NCBI GenBank assembly: GCA_002437735.1
Contig: DJRC01000074.1
Span: 1-15,197, forward strand
Length of the DNA: 15,197 bases
DNA from: Oscillospiraceae bacterium UBA6370
Lineage (GTDB): Bacteria; Bacillota; Clostridia; Oscillospirales; Oscillospiraceae
Direction: 5' to 3'
Shown: one piece after another, positions 6,178 through 12,858 of the stretch
Numbering within the stretch: the first letter of the stretch is position 1
Layout of the letters: each line of letters begins with the position of its first letter
The notes under the pieces: generated by a model
The model's input: only the letters and a program-made list of their open reading frames with translations
Databases searched by the model: none
What the model was told of the DNA's origin: nothing
Translations under genes and position numbers: made by a program

Positions 6178-6668
6178 TTACCCAATATAGCAAGCAACTA
6201 AGACGATGACATTATAGACCTCTGCACTATCTAGATAGTATAGAGCATAATAGTTATTATCATCGTCAGCAGCCAAAAGGTATGTTAGCTTACCTCCCAA
6301 GTAGTCATCTTCAAATACCTGCACGGCGTAGAGATCTAACTTTACCAAGCCAATCTGATCTTGCTTGCGTGTCTTATTGAACTGTTTACTTGAGAAATCT
6401 TGTATGTCAGAAGACTGTATTGCTTCGCTTGTTGCAGTAGGAAATAGGTTCTCATTTGCGTCAATATAGTCAATCACTGCATCTGAAACAGTGAATTTGC
6501 CGAATAGGTCTAACTGACCAATGTAGTTGAAAGACTCACCTGTAGTCGGCGTAAACTCTCCATTTGTGTATGTTCCGGACATTTCCAATGTTCCACCATC
6601 ATTTATGATGGTGGTCACGCCATAGCCGTTATAGGCTCCATCACGGTAGATAATCATTTCTTCGTCGG
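6178..6668 (-). pseudogene. C-terminal fragment of an unrecognised, possibly secreted protein
   Basis: An open frame from just inside the 14-bp repeat (a TGA lies at 6669-6671) to TAA at 6178. The first Met is at 6657, but only GACGAAGAA precedes it, which is not a ribosome site. The visible part reads DYTDEEMIIYRDGAYNGYG, then VTTIINDGGTLEMSGTYTNG, IGQLDLFGKFTVSDAVIDY, YLLAADDDNNYYALYYLDS and VIVLVACYIG. It is acidic and rich in Asn, Thr, Tyr and Gly with beta-strand-like periodicity and no catalytic motif, which suggests the extracellular C-terminal domain of a lipoprotein or adhesin. No family recognised. Codon use is much more AT-rich than the neighbours, suggesting transfer. Confidence 0.5.
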
Positions 6669-6682
6669 TATAATCTTCTCAA

Positions 6683-7189
6683 TCACTCCTGCCGGTACAC
6701 GCCGCCGATGTGCAGGAAGCGCGCACGGACAAATTCGTAGGTGGACAGCGGGCGGTCATCGGCGTCAAAGCTGTGCGCGGCGACGAGGATCTCCGCGTAG
6801 CTGCGCGGACGGTCCGCCTCCACGACGACCGGCGAGTGCTGCCAGCCGACGCCGTCGAACGAGAGCTGCACGATATCGCCCGGCCGGATGCACTCCGGCG
6901 GGACTTCCCCTGCGAACGGGCCGACGGACGGCGTGCGGCGCGTGAGAAAATTGTAGAGATACTCCACGCCTGTCCACGCGGGCGCTTTGTCGTTGGCGCT
7001 GATGTAGTACCAACCAAAGGTCGGCGTGTCGTTCATCACACCCGCACCGGCATAGATGCATTGAGACGCAAAATTCGTGCAGTCGCCGCCGATGCTTTCG
7101 TAATCGTAATAGCGCGGATTGCGCCCGTAGGCCCAGATATGGGCATAGCGCACCGCCGCGGCGCGGTCGTATGGCAGTAAAGCGAGCAT
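6683..7189 (-). CDS. Putative amidase domain protein (Amidase_6 family)
   Basis: A 168-residue cysteine-hydrolase-like protein. It carries the family signature AHIWAYGRNPRYYDYE followed by GGDCTNFASQCIYAG, with Cys37 as probable nucleophile, WYY at 60-62, CIRPGDIVQLSF at about 100-111 and His118 in WQHSPVVV. No signal peptide is visible from the chosen start. ATG 7189 is preceded by GGAGGGGAGAG; a longer frame reaching 7351 overlaps the transketolase start and lacks a ribosome site. The family is common in spore-forming Firmicutes and is thought to act on peptide or cell-wall amides, but the substrate is unknown. The last codons lie in the 14-bp repeat at 6676-6689, so the insert now separates the gene from its former terminator. 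Confidence 0.82.
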   Translation of the reverse strand: MLALLPYDRAAAVRYAHIWAYGRNPRYYDYESIGGDCTNFASQCIYAGAGVMNDTPTFGWYYISANDKAPAWTGVEYLYNFLTRRTPSVGPFAGEVPPECIRPGDIVQLSFDGVGWQHSPVVVEADRPRSYAEILVAAHSFDADDRPLSTYEFVRARFLHIGGVYRQE

Positions 7190-7211
7190 GGCCTCTCCCC
7201 TCCTCTCTCCC

Positions 7212-7219
7212 AATGTATG
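7212..7219 (-). promoter_or_regulatory. SigE-like -10 motif before the amidase gene
   Basis: On the minus strand CATACATT matches the mother-cell SigE -10 consensus (CATACAnT) 22 bases before the amidase ATG, but no matching -35 stands 14 bases further upstream. Suggestive of sporulation expression only. Confidence 0.25.
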
Positions 7220-7260
7220 CGAAAAGGCGAAAATCGGCCACAATATGTCGTAGGAATGAA

Positions 7261-7289
7261 TTGACTTTACGTCCATATTTCGGTATACT
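7261..7289 (+). promoter_or_regulatory. SigA promoter of the transketolase operon
   Basis: TTGACT (7261-7266), a 17-bp spacer and TATACT (7284-7289) give a near-consensus vegetative promoter about 40 bases before the start codon at 7329. Confidence 0.85.
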
Positions 7290-7328
7290 GTCAAATTGAG
7301 CAAATGAAATTTTGCAAGGAGGTCTTCC

Positions 7329-8141
7329 ATGAACACGCAAGAGCTTTCCAAGGTCTGCCGTCAGGTGCGCCGCGACATCATCACGATGACGGCCAATGCC
7401 GGCAGCGGCCATCCCGGCGGCTCCCTTTCGGCCGTCGAGCTGATGACCAGCGTTTTCTTCAACCACATGCGCGTCGATCCCGGCAATCCGCACGATCCCG
7501 ACCGCGACCGCTTTGTGCTCTCCAAGGGCCACGCGGCGCCGTGCTATTATGCGGTGCTTGCCGCCAAGGGCTTCATCTCCCGCGATGAGTACGCGAACTT
7601 CCGTCAGCTCCACTCCATCCTGCAGGGCCACCCCGATGCCAAGAAGGTTCCGGGCGTGGACGCCTCCACCGGCTCGCTCGGTCAGGGTGTGTCCATCGCC
7701 GTCGGCATGGCGCTCGGCGCGAAGCACCTTGGCAAGGATACGAAGGTCTTTGCCCTCGTCGGCGATGGCGAGAGTCAGGAGGGGCAGATCTGGGAGGCTT
7801 ACATGGCCGCCGCTCACTATAAGCTGGATAACCTCACCGTCATCATCGACAACAACGGTCTGCAGATCGACGGCTCGAACGATCAGGTCATGAGCCTCGG
7901 CGACCTCGGCGCGAAGCTGCGCGCGTTCGGCTTTGATCTTGTGGAGCTGCCGGACGGCAACGATCTCGACGCGGTGGAGGCCGCGCTCTCGAAGCCGACG
8001 ATGCCCGGCAAGCCCAAGGCGATCCTCGCCCACACGGTCAAGGGCAAGGGCGTTTCGTTTATGGAAAATCAGGTCGGCTGGCACGGCAAGGCGCCCAACG
8101 CCGAGCAGCGCGATCAGGCTTTGAAGGAATTGGAGGGTTAA
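7329..8141 (+). CDS. Transketolase, N-terminal (thiamine-diphosphate-binding) subunit
   Basis: First half of a split transketolase, 270 residues, acting in the non-oxidative pentose phosphate pathway by transferring two-carbon ketol units between sugar phosphates. It carries GSGHPGGSLSAVEL near the N terminus, LSKGHAAPCYYAVLA, STGSLGQG, and the Mg-thiamine-diphosphate motif GDGESQEGQIWEA ending in DNNGLQIDG. The C-terminal half is supplied by the next gene, 5 bases downstream. AAGGAGGT precedes ATG 7329. The separate-subunit arrangement is common in Clostridia and archaea. Confidence 0.95.
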   Translation: MNTQELSKVCRQVRRDIITMTANAGSGHPGGSLSAVELMTSVFFNHMRVDPGNPHDPDRDRFVLSKGHAAPCYYAVLAAKGFISRDEYANFRQLHSILQGHPDAKKVPGVDASTGSLGQGVSIAVGMALGAKHLGKDTKVFALVGDGESQEGQIWEAYMAAAHYKLDNLTVIIDNNGLQIDGSNDQVMSLGDLGAKLRAFGFDLVELPDGNDLDAVEAALSKPTMPGKPKAILAHTVKGKGVSFMENQVGWHGKAPNAEQRDQALKELEG

Positions 8142-8146
8142 CGAAC

Positions 8147-9079
8147 ATGGCTGATAAAATTGCGACCCGCCAGGCTTACGGCGAAGCGCTGATCGAGCTG
8201 GTGGAAAAGAACGATAAGGTCGTCGTGCTCGACGCCGACCTTGCCAACGCGACTCAGACCTGCAAGGTCGCCAAGGCGCACCCCGAGAAATTCTACAACT
8301 TCGGCATTGCCGAGGCCAACATGGTCGACGCCGCCGCCGGCATGAGCACGATGGGGCTCGTTCCCTTCTGCTCCACCTTTGCGATGTTCGCCGCCGGCCG
8401 CGCCTATGAGCAGATCCGCAACTCCGTTGCCTATCCGCACTTCAACGTCAAGATCTGCGCCACCCACGCCGGTGTGAGCGTCGGCGAGGACGGCGGCAGC
8501 CATCAGTGCATCGAGGATCTCGCGCTCATGCGCGTCATTCCCGGCATGACGGTCATCTGCCCCGCCGATGCGAACGAGGCCAAGGCCGCGACCATGGCGA
8601 TCGCCGATCTCGACGGCCCCGTGTATATGCGCCTCGCCCGTCTCGCTACGCCTGTTTTCGAGGGCGATATGGTCAAGCCCTTTGTTCTCGGTAAGGCCAA
8701 CGTGCTGCGCGAGGGCAAGGATGTCGCGATCTTCGCGACCGGCTTGATGGTCAATGAATCCCTCATGGCGGCGGAAGCGCTCGCCAAGGACGGCATTGAC
8801 GCCGCCGTCATCAACGTCCACACCATCAAGCCCATCGACGCCGAATGTGTGACTGCGTGGGCGGAGAAGTGCGGCAAGGTCATCACCGTCGAGGAGCACA
8901 GCGTCATCGGCGGCTTGGGCGACGCGGTGGCGGACGTTCTCATGGGCAAGGTCAACTGCAAATTCCATAAGATCGGCGTGAACGATCGGTTCGGCCAATC
9001 CGGCAAGGCAGCCGACGTTCTGCGCGAGTACGGTCTGACCGCCGATCAGATCGCCGCGACGATCAAGACCAACATCTGA
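8147..9079 (+). CDS. Transketolase, C-terminal subunit
   Basis: Second half of the split transketolase, 310 residues. It has the pyrimidine-binding domain with the catalytic Glu in FGIAEANMVDAAAGM, then CATHAGVSVGEDGGSHQ and CPADANEA, and a C-terminal transketolase domain (VITVEEHSVIGGLGDAVADV). It must pair with the product of the preceding gene to form an active site. The GGAGGG of the upstream 3' end and the 5-base gap suggest translational coupling. A strong terminator follows within 10 bases. 1-deoxyxylulose-5-phosphate synthase shares the fold but is a single chain, so split transketolase is the better call. Confidence 0.94.
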   Translation: MADKIATRQAYGEALIELVEKNDKVVVLDADLANATQTCKVAKAHPEKFYNFGIAEANMVDAAAGMSTMGLVPFCSTFAMFAAGRAYEQIRNSVAYPHFNVKICATHAGVSVGEDGGSHQCIEDLALMRVIPGMTVICPADANEAKAATMAIADLDGPVYMRLARLATPVFEGDMVKPFVLGKANVLREGKDVAIFATGLMVNESLMAAEALAKDGIDAAVINVHTIKPIDAECVTAWAEKCGKVITVEEHSVIGGLGDAVADVLMGKVNCKFHKIGVNDRFGQSGKAADVLREYGLTADQIAATIKTNI

Positions 9080-9087
9080 CGAGAGAA

Positions 9088-9122
9088 AGAGAGACAAAGC
9101 ACACACTTTGTCTCTCTTTTTT
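9088..9122 (+). terminator. Rho-independent terminator of the transketolase operon
   Basis: AGAGAGACAAAG (9088-9099) pairs with CTTTGTCTCTCT (9106-9117) around CACACA and is followed by a T run. Confidence 0.92.
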
Positions 9123-9145
9123 GAGAAAATTTTTTCACTTTTCTC

Positions 9146-9173
9146 TTGTAATTTCCGTTTTCTGTGCTACAAT
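9146..9173 (+). promoter_or_regulatory. SigA promoter of the aldolase-phosphofructokinase operon
   Basis: TTGTAA (9146-9151), a 16-bp spacer and an extended -10 TGC-TACAAT (9168-9173). A tandem repeat of GTACCAA at 9181-9187 and 9190-9196 lies at the expected transcription start and might bind a regulator. Confidence 0.75.
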
Positions 9174-9231
9174 ACAAGTAGTACCAAACGTACCAATCAT
9201 TTGAAATAACTTTACAAAAGGAGACGATATC

Positions 9232-10200
9232 ATGCCACTCGTTACCTCTACCGAAATGTTCAAGAAGGCGTATGACGGCGGCTACGCCATCGGCGCGTTC
9301 AACGTCAACAACATGGAGATCGTGCAGGGCATCACCGAGGCCTGCCAGGAGGAACACGCTCCCGTCATTCTTCAGGTTTCCAAGGGTGCCCGCGCCTACG
9401 CGAACCATACCTACCTCGTCAAGCTTGTCGAGGCCGCCGTGGAGTGCTGCCCCGACATTCCCATCGTGCTGCATCTGGATCACGGCCCGGACTTCGAGAC
9501 CTGCAAGAGCTGCATCGACGGCGGCTTCACCTCCGTTATGATCGACGCCTCCTCCAAGCCCTTTGCTGAGAACATCGAGATCACCAAGAAGGTCGTTGAG
9601 TACGCGCACGACCACGGCGTAGTCGTCGAGGCCGAGCTCGGCACCCTTGCCGGCATCGAGGACGAGGTCAAGGTCGCGGCACACGAGGCGTCCTACACCC
9701 ATCCCGAGGAGGTCGAGGAGTTCGTCTCCAAGACTGGCTGCGACTCTCTTGCCATCGCCATCGGCACCAGCCACGGCGCTTACAAGTTCAAGCCCGAGCA
9801 GTGCACCCGCAACGCCGACGGCATCCTTGTTCCGCCCCCGCTGCGCTTCGACGTTCTGAAGGAAGTCTCCAAGCGTCTGCCCGGCTTCCCCATCGTGCTG
9901 CACGGCTCCTCCTCCGTCCCGCAGGAGTATGTGAAGATGATCAACGACCACGGCGGCAAGATGCCCAATGCCATCGGCGTGCCCGAGGAGCAGCTGCGTG
10001 AGGCCGCGAAGCTCTCGGTCTGCAAGATCAACATCGACTCCGACCTGCGTCTCGCCATGACCGGCACCATCCGTCAGTTCATGGACGAGCACCCCGACAA
10101 GTTCGATCCCCGCGAGTATCTCAAGCCCGCCCGCGCCAACATCAAGGAGCTCGTCCGTCATAAGCTCGTCGATGTGCTCGGCTGCGCCGGCAAGGCTTAA
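9232..10200 (+). CDS. fba: Class II fructose-1,6-bisphosphate aldolase
   Basis: Zinc-dependent aldolase, 322 residues, cleaving fructose 1,6-bisphosphate to the two triose phosphates; related enzymes also split sedoheptulose 1,7-bisphosphate. Visible motifs: GAFNVNNMEIVQG near the N terminus, LHLDHGPDFETC with catalytic Asp83 and zinc ligand His84, VEAELGTLAGIEDE (Glu135 region), zinc ligand His181 in GTSHGAYKF, and zinc ligand His224 in VLHGSSSVP. AAAGGAG lies 8 bases before ATG 9232. The gene is co-transcribed with the phosphofructokinase that starts 20 bases after its stop. Complete and strongly GC-biased in third positions, suggesting high expression. Confidence 0.95.
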   Translation: MPLVTSTEMFKKAYDGGYAIGAFNVNNMEIVQGITEACQEEHAPVILQVSKGARAYANHTYLVKLVEAAVECCPDIPIVLHLDHGPDFETCKSCIDGGFTSVMIDASSKPFAENIEITKKVVEYAHDHGVVVEAELGTLAGIEDEVKVAAHEASYTHPEEVEEFVSKTGCDSLAIAIGTSHGAYKFKPEQCTRNADGILVPPPLRFDVLKEVSKRLPGFPIVLHGSSSVPQEYVKMINDHGGKMPNAIGVPEEQLREAAKLSVCKINIDSDLRLAMTGTIRQFMDEHPDKFDPREYLKPARANIKELVRHKLVDVLGCAGKA

Positions 10201-10220
10201 ACCGTCAAAGGAGAAACGAT

Positions 10221-11459
10221 ATGAGTGAATTGAAAGGCGCCTGCATCATCGGCCAGTCTGGCGGCCCGACCTCCGTCATCAACGCCAGCGCCTACGGCGT
10301 GATCCGCACAGCGCTCGACTCCGACTGCATCACCGCCGTCTACGGCGCGGAGCACGGCATCAAGGGCGTGCTTGCCGATCGACTGTTCGACATGAGCAAG
10401 GAGGACGCGCGCGAGCTGGAGCTGCTGAAGTATACTCCATCCTCCGCACTCGGCTCCTGCCGTTACAAGATCGCCGATCCCGATGTGGACGACACCGATT
10501 ATAAGCGTATCCTTGAGGTATTCAAGAAGCACGATGTCCGCTATTTCTTCTACAACGGCGGCAACGACTCGATGGACACCTGCAACAAGATCTCCAAGTA
10601 TATGCAGAAGGTCGGCTACGAGTGCCGCGTGATGGGCGTGCCCAAGACCATCGACAATGATCTCTTCGGCACCGACCACTGCCCCGGCTACGCCAGCGCC
10701 GCGAAGTATATCGCCACGAGCTGCATGGAGGTCTATCAGGACGCGCGCGTGTATGACACTGGTATGATCTGCATCATCGAGATCATGGGCCGCCACGCCG
10801 GCTGGCTGACCGCCGCCGCCGCACTCGCCACCGAGTACGGCGCGGGTCCCGACCTCATTTACCTGCCCGAGCGCGACTTTGACATGGACAAATTTCTTGC
10901 CGACGTCGAGCGCGTCTACAAGGAAAAGGGCAACTGCATGGTCGCGGTCTCCGAGGGCATCCACTATGCCGACGGCAGCTTCGTTTCCGAGGCCAAGACC
11001 AGCGCGACCGACGGCTTCGGTCACGCGCAGCTCGGCGGCCTTGCCGCCAGACTTGCCGACGTCGTGAAGCAGAAGACCGGTGCAAAGGTCCGCGGCATCG
11101 AGCTTTCCCTGCTCCAGCGCTGCGCAGCGCACCTCGCCAGCGAGACCGACATTGAGGAGGCTGTCATGGCAGGACGCGCCGCAGTGGAGAACGCCGTCGC
11201 GGGCATCACCGACAAGATGGTCGCCTTCGAGCGCGGCACGGTCAACGGACGCTACGCCTGCAAGACGAAGCTGCTGCCGCTCACCGAGGTCGCGAACGCC
11301 GAGAAGAAGGTCCCGCAGGAGTGGATCAACGCCGAAGGCAACGGCGTGACGCACGACTTCATCGACTATGCCCTGCCGCTCATTCAGGGCGAGCCGAAGC
11401 TGCCGAAGGAGGATTCCCTCCCCCGCTTCGCCAGACTCAAGAAGGTCTTGGCAAAGTAA
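10221..11459 (+). CDS. 6-phosphofructokinase, probably pyrophosphate-dependent
   Basis: Phosphofructokinase-A superfamily, 412 residues. The two positions that separate ATP from pyrophosphate enzymes are both of the PPi type: the residue equivalent to E. coli Gly104 is Asp116 (GGNDS, 113-117), and the residue equivalent to Gly124 is Lys142 in PKTIDND (141-147). EIMGRHAGW (187-195) follows normally. Oddity: the first position of the usual GGD(D/G)S is Asn115 rather than the Mg-binding Asp. PPi enzymes work reversibly in glycolysis and, in some clostridia, phosphorylate sedoheptulose 7-phosphate. AAAGGAG precedes the ATG, and the gene shares an operon with the aldolase. PPi use is inferred from residues, not shown. 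Confidence 0.9.
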   Translation: MSELKGACIIGQSGGPTSVINASAYGVIRTALDSDCITAVYGAEHGIKGVLADRLFDMSKEDARELELLKYTPSSALGSCRYKIADPDVDDTDYKRILEVFKKHDVRYFFYNGGNDSMDTCNKISKYMQKVGYECRVMGVPKTIDNDLFGTDHCPGYASAAKYIATSCMEVYQDARVYDTGMICIIEIMGRHAGWLTAAAALATEYGAGPDLIYLPERDFDMDKFLADVERVYKEKGNCMVAVSEGIHYADGSFVSEAKTSATDGFGHAQLGGLAARLADVVKQKTGAKVRGIELSLLQRCAAHLASETDIEEAVMAGRAAVENAVAGITDKMVAFERGTVNGRYACKTKLLPLTEVANAEKKVPQEWINAEGNGVTHDFIDYALPLIQGEPKLPKEDSLPRFARLKKVLAK

Positions 11460-11483
11460 GACCGCCTCGTGCAACAAAAAGCA

Positions 11484-11518
11484 AAAGGAACCGCTTTCGA
11501 TAGACGGTTCCTTTTTTG
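11484..11518. terminator. Bidirectional terminator between convergent genes
   Basis: AAGGAACCG (11485-11493) pairs with CGGTTCCTT (11505-11513), followed by TTTTTT on the plus strand and preceded by an A run that gives Ts on the minus strand. It serves the phosphofructokinase and the convergent gene at 11526. Confidence 0.9.
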
Positions 11519-11525
11519 TATCGTT

Positions 11526-12728
11526 TTAGCAGTCACTTGAATGCCACTCGCCGAGAATGTCCGTGGTGAGCGATAGCGTTGTTTCCTTTGTGCCGCTTTC
11601 CGTATAAAGCGTCAGAGTGACGGTGTTGTCCTCCGCGTGGTAGGTCTCTGCCTGCGCAACTACGCCGAGCGGCGCACTCAGCCGCGCAAGCTCCGCGTCT
11701 GCCTTCTCCCAGACGATGCCGCTGCGCTGCGAGACGCCTTCCGCGGCGTTCCAACGGTAGACAAAAACACGCGGTACGCCATCGCCGTAGGTACTGCGCG
11801 TGACCAGCTCACTGCGCCCGTCGCCCGTGAGATCGAGCGTCCATACGCCGTCGCCCCACGCCGTATCATCAAAGTCATAGCCAAAGGCTTCGCCTGCATA
11901 GACAAATCCCTGCTCCGTCAAAACATAGAAGTAACGAAACGTCATGCGCCCACCCTGGATCGTTTCAAGCTCAAAGCCCGGGAAGCCAAGCACATCATCC
12001 CTTGCGGTTAGGGAGACCTTCTCAGCGGCCTCGTCCTCCCCGATCCAAGTGCGGCGATCCACGCCGAACGGTATGTCAATCTCCGTACCGTCCGCGCCAA
12101 AGAGCGCGTAGCGCGCAATGCCCTCCTCGTCCGGCTCATAGACCTTCAGCGTGACGGCTTGGCCGCCGACCTCCTCGGTCAGCGTAAGGAGCTCGGAGCC
12201 GGTGCGGCTCTGCAATTTCTGGTCCATCGCGATGGTATAGTCAAGACCGGTGAACGGCAGCGCGCCGATGAGCTGATAATCCTTATTTTCATAGCTTTGG
12301 CTTCCGTTATGCACAAAAAGCAGGGTGCGGTCACGGCCGCGGTCGTTCAGGATATAGCAGCGCGGCGTTTCAGCCGTTCCGTCCGCCGTCGTCGGGTCCT
12401 CGCTGTCATGGCCGGAAAGCAGTACAAAGGACGCCTTGGAAAAAAGATACTGTTCCTCCCCGGCAGGCCATGCGACATCGTCCGCCGGCTCGAGCCGGCG
12501 GAGCAGGGCGCATATCTCCTCCACATACTTCGCGTCGGTGACAATGCCTTCGGCATGATTGCTGTCAAGGCGGTCAGGCTGAAAGGAAATGGCGTCGGTC
12601 GAATCCAGCGCGTCGATAAGCTGCTCCTGCAGCGATGCCGGCGTCGGCTGCTCCGCTTCGATAAAGGCCCATACGGCACATAATACGGCAGCGAGCAAAA
12701 ATACGGGCAGGGCGAGCTTTCTTTTCAT
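11526..12728 (-). CDS. Unrecognised membrane-anchored extracytoplasmic protein
   Basis: A 400-residue protein of no family I recognise. Residues 2-5 are basic, followed by a hydrophobic segment about 6-22 (LALPVFLLAAVLCAVWAF). The Cys there is preceded by Leu, so it is not a good lipobox; a signal anchor or cleavable signal is more likely. The rest is acidic and soluble. At 298-309 LDLTGDGRSELV resembles the calcium-binding D-x-[ND]-G-D-G loop of FG-GAP/VCBS repeats, preceded by YVLTEQGFVYAGEAFGYDF. ATG 12728 is chosen because the anchor begins there; its ribosome site (GAAAGAGAG) is weak. It stands alone, convergent with the phosphofructokinase gene. It may sense or bind something at the cell surface, but the sequence gives no function. 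Confidence 0.75.
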   Translation of the reverse strand: MKRKLALPVFLLAAVLCAVWAFIEAEQPTPASLQEQLIDALDSTDAISFQPDRLDSNHAEGIVTDAKYVEEICALLRRLEPADDVAWPAGEEQYLFSKASFVLLSGHDSEDPTTADGTAETPRCYILNDRGRDRTLLFVHNGSQSYENKDYQLIGALPFTGLDYTIAMDQKLQSRTGSELLTLTEEVGGQAVTLKVYEPDEEGIARYALFGADGTEIDIPFGVDRRTWIGEDEAAEKVSLTARDDVLGFPGFELETIQGGRMTFRYFYVLTEQGFVYAGEAFGYDFDDTAWGDGVWTLDLTGDGRSELVTRSTYGDGVPRVFVYRWNAAEGVSQRSGIVWEKADAELARLSAPLGVVAQAETYHAEDNTVTLTLYTESGTKETTLSLTTDILGEWHSSDC

Positions 12729-12758
12729 GGCAGTTCTCTCTTTCTTCGTTATGTAAAC

Positions 12759-12787
12759 AGCATAGCATGAAGCGACCGGAAACACAA
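12759..12787 (-). promoter_or_regulatory. Candidate promoter of the membrane-anchored protein gene
   Basis: Read on the minus strand: TTGTGT (12787-12782), a 17-bp spacer, TATGCT (12764-12759). The match is moderate, but the -35 lies inside one of two similar repeat units (12777-12817), which suggests regulated rather than constitutive use. Confidence 0.45.
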
Positions 12788-12817
12788 GTTACAAAGCGGA
12801 AACATTTTGGTTACAAA
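12777..12817. repeat. Two direct repeat units over the promoter -35
   Basis: Units at 12777-12795 and 12797-12817 both begin CGGAAACA and end GTTACAAA, with 3 and 5 bases between. ACA triplets recur at 12782, 12791, 12802 and 12813, mostly at 11-bp spacing, as in sites for OmpR/PhoP-type response regulators. Confidence 0.5.
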
Positions 12818-12823
12818 TTGTAA

Positions 12824-12852
12824 GAAAGAGAGGGGTGTCTCCCCTCTCTTCG
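12824..12852 (-). terminator. Terminator of spoIVA
   Basis: AGAGAGGGG pairs with CCCCTCTCT (12841-12849 with 12827-12835 on the minus strand, 5-nt loop), followed by TTCTTAC. It begins just after the spoIVA stop. Confidence 0.75.
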
Positions 12853-12858
12853 CAATTT

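Larger units (their letters stand above)
6015..6689. mobile_element. AT-rich insert bounded by an exact 14-bp direct repeat
   Basis: TTCTCAATCACTCC occurs at 6015-6028 and 6676-6689. The 661-bp unit starting at one copy is AT-rich, unlike both neighbours, and contains a terminator and one gene fragment. The right copy includes the stop codon of the amidase gene. Removing one copy plus the insert restores a compact convergent pair, recombinase gene - hairpin - amidase gene. I saw no terminal inverted repeats. It may be an integrated small circle (att-like core), a transposition footprint with a long duplication, or a recombination scar. Confidence 0.6.

Noticed and set aside
7190..7351. N-terminal extension of the amidase
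   Set aside because: It overlaps the transketolase start and promoter and lacks a ribosome site, whereas ATG 7189 has a strong one and fits the domain start.
6765..8084. Long minus-strand open frame (439 codons) antisense to transketolase
   Set aside because: Shadow of the GC-rich codon pattern of the real genes; no family resemblance and no ribosome site. The same applies to long antisense frames at 8138-9106, 9046-10161, 10197-11477 and 5013-5900.
12658..12728. Lipobox in the unknown anchored protein
   Set aside because: The residues before the Cys are A-V-L; Leu at -1 does not fit the lipobox, so a lipoprotein call is not supported.
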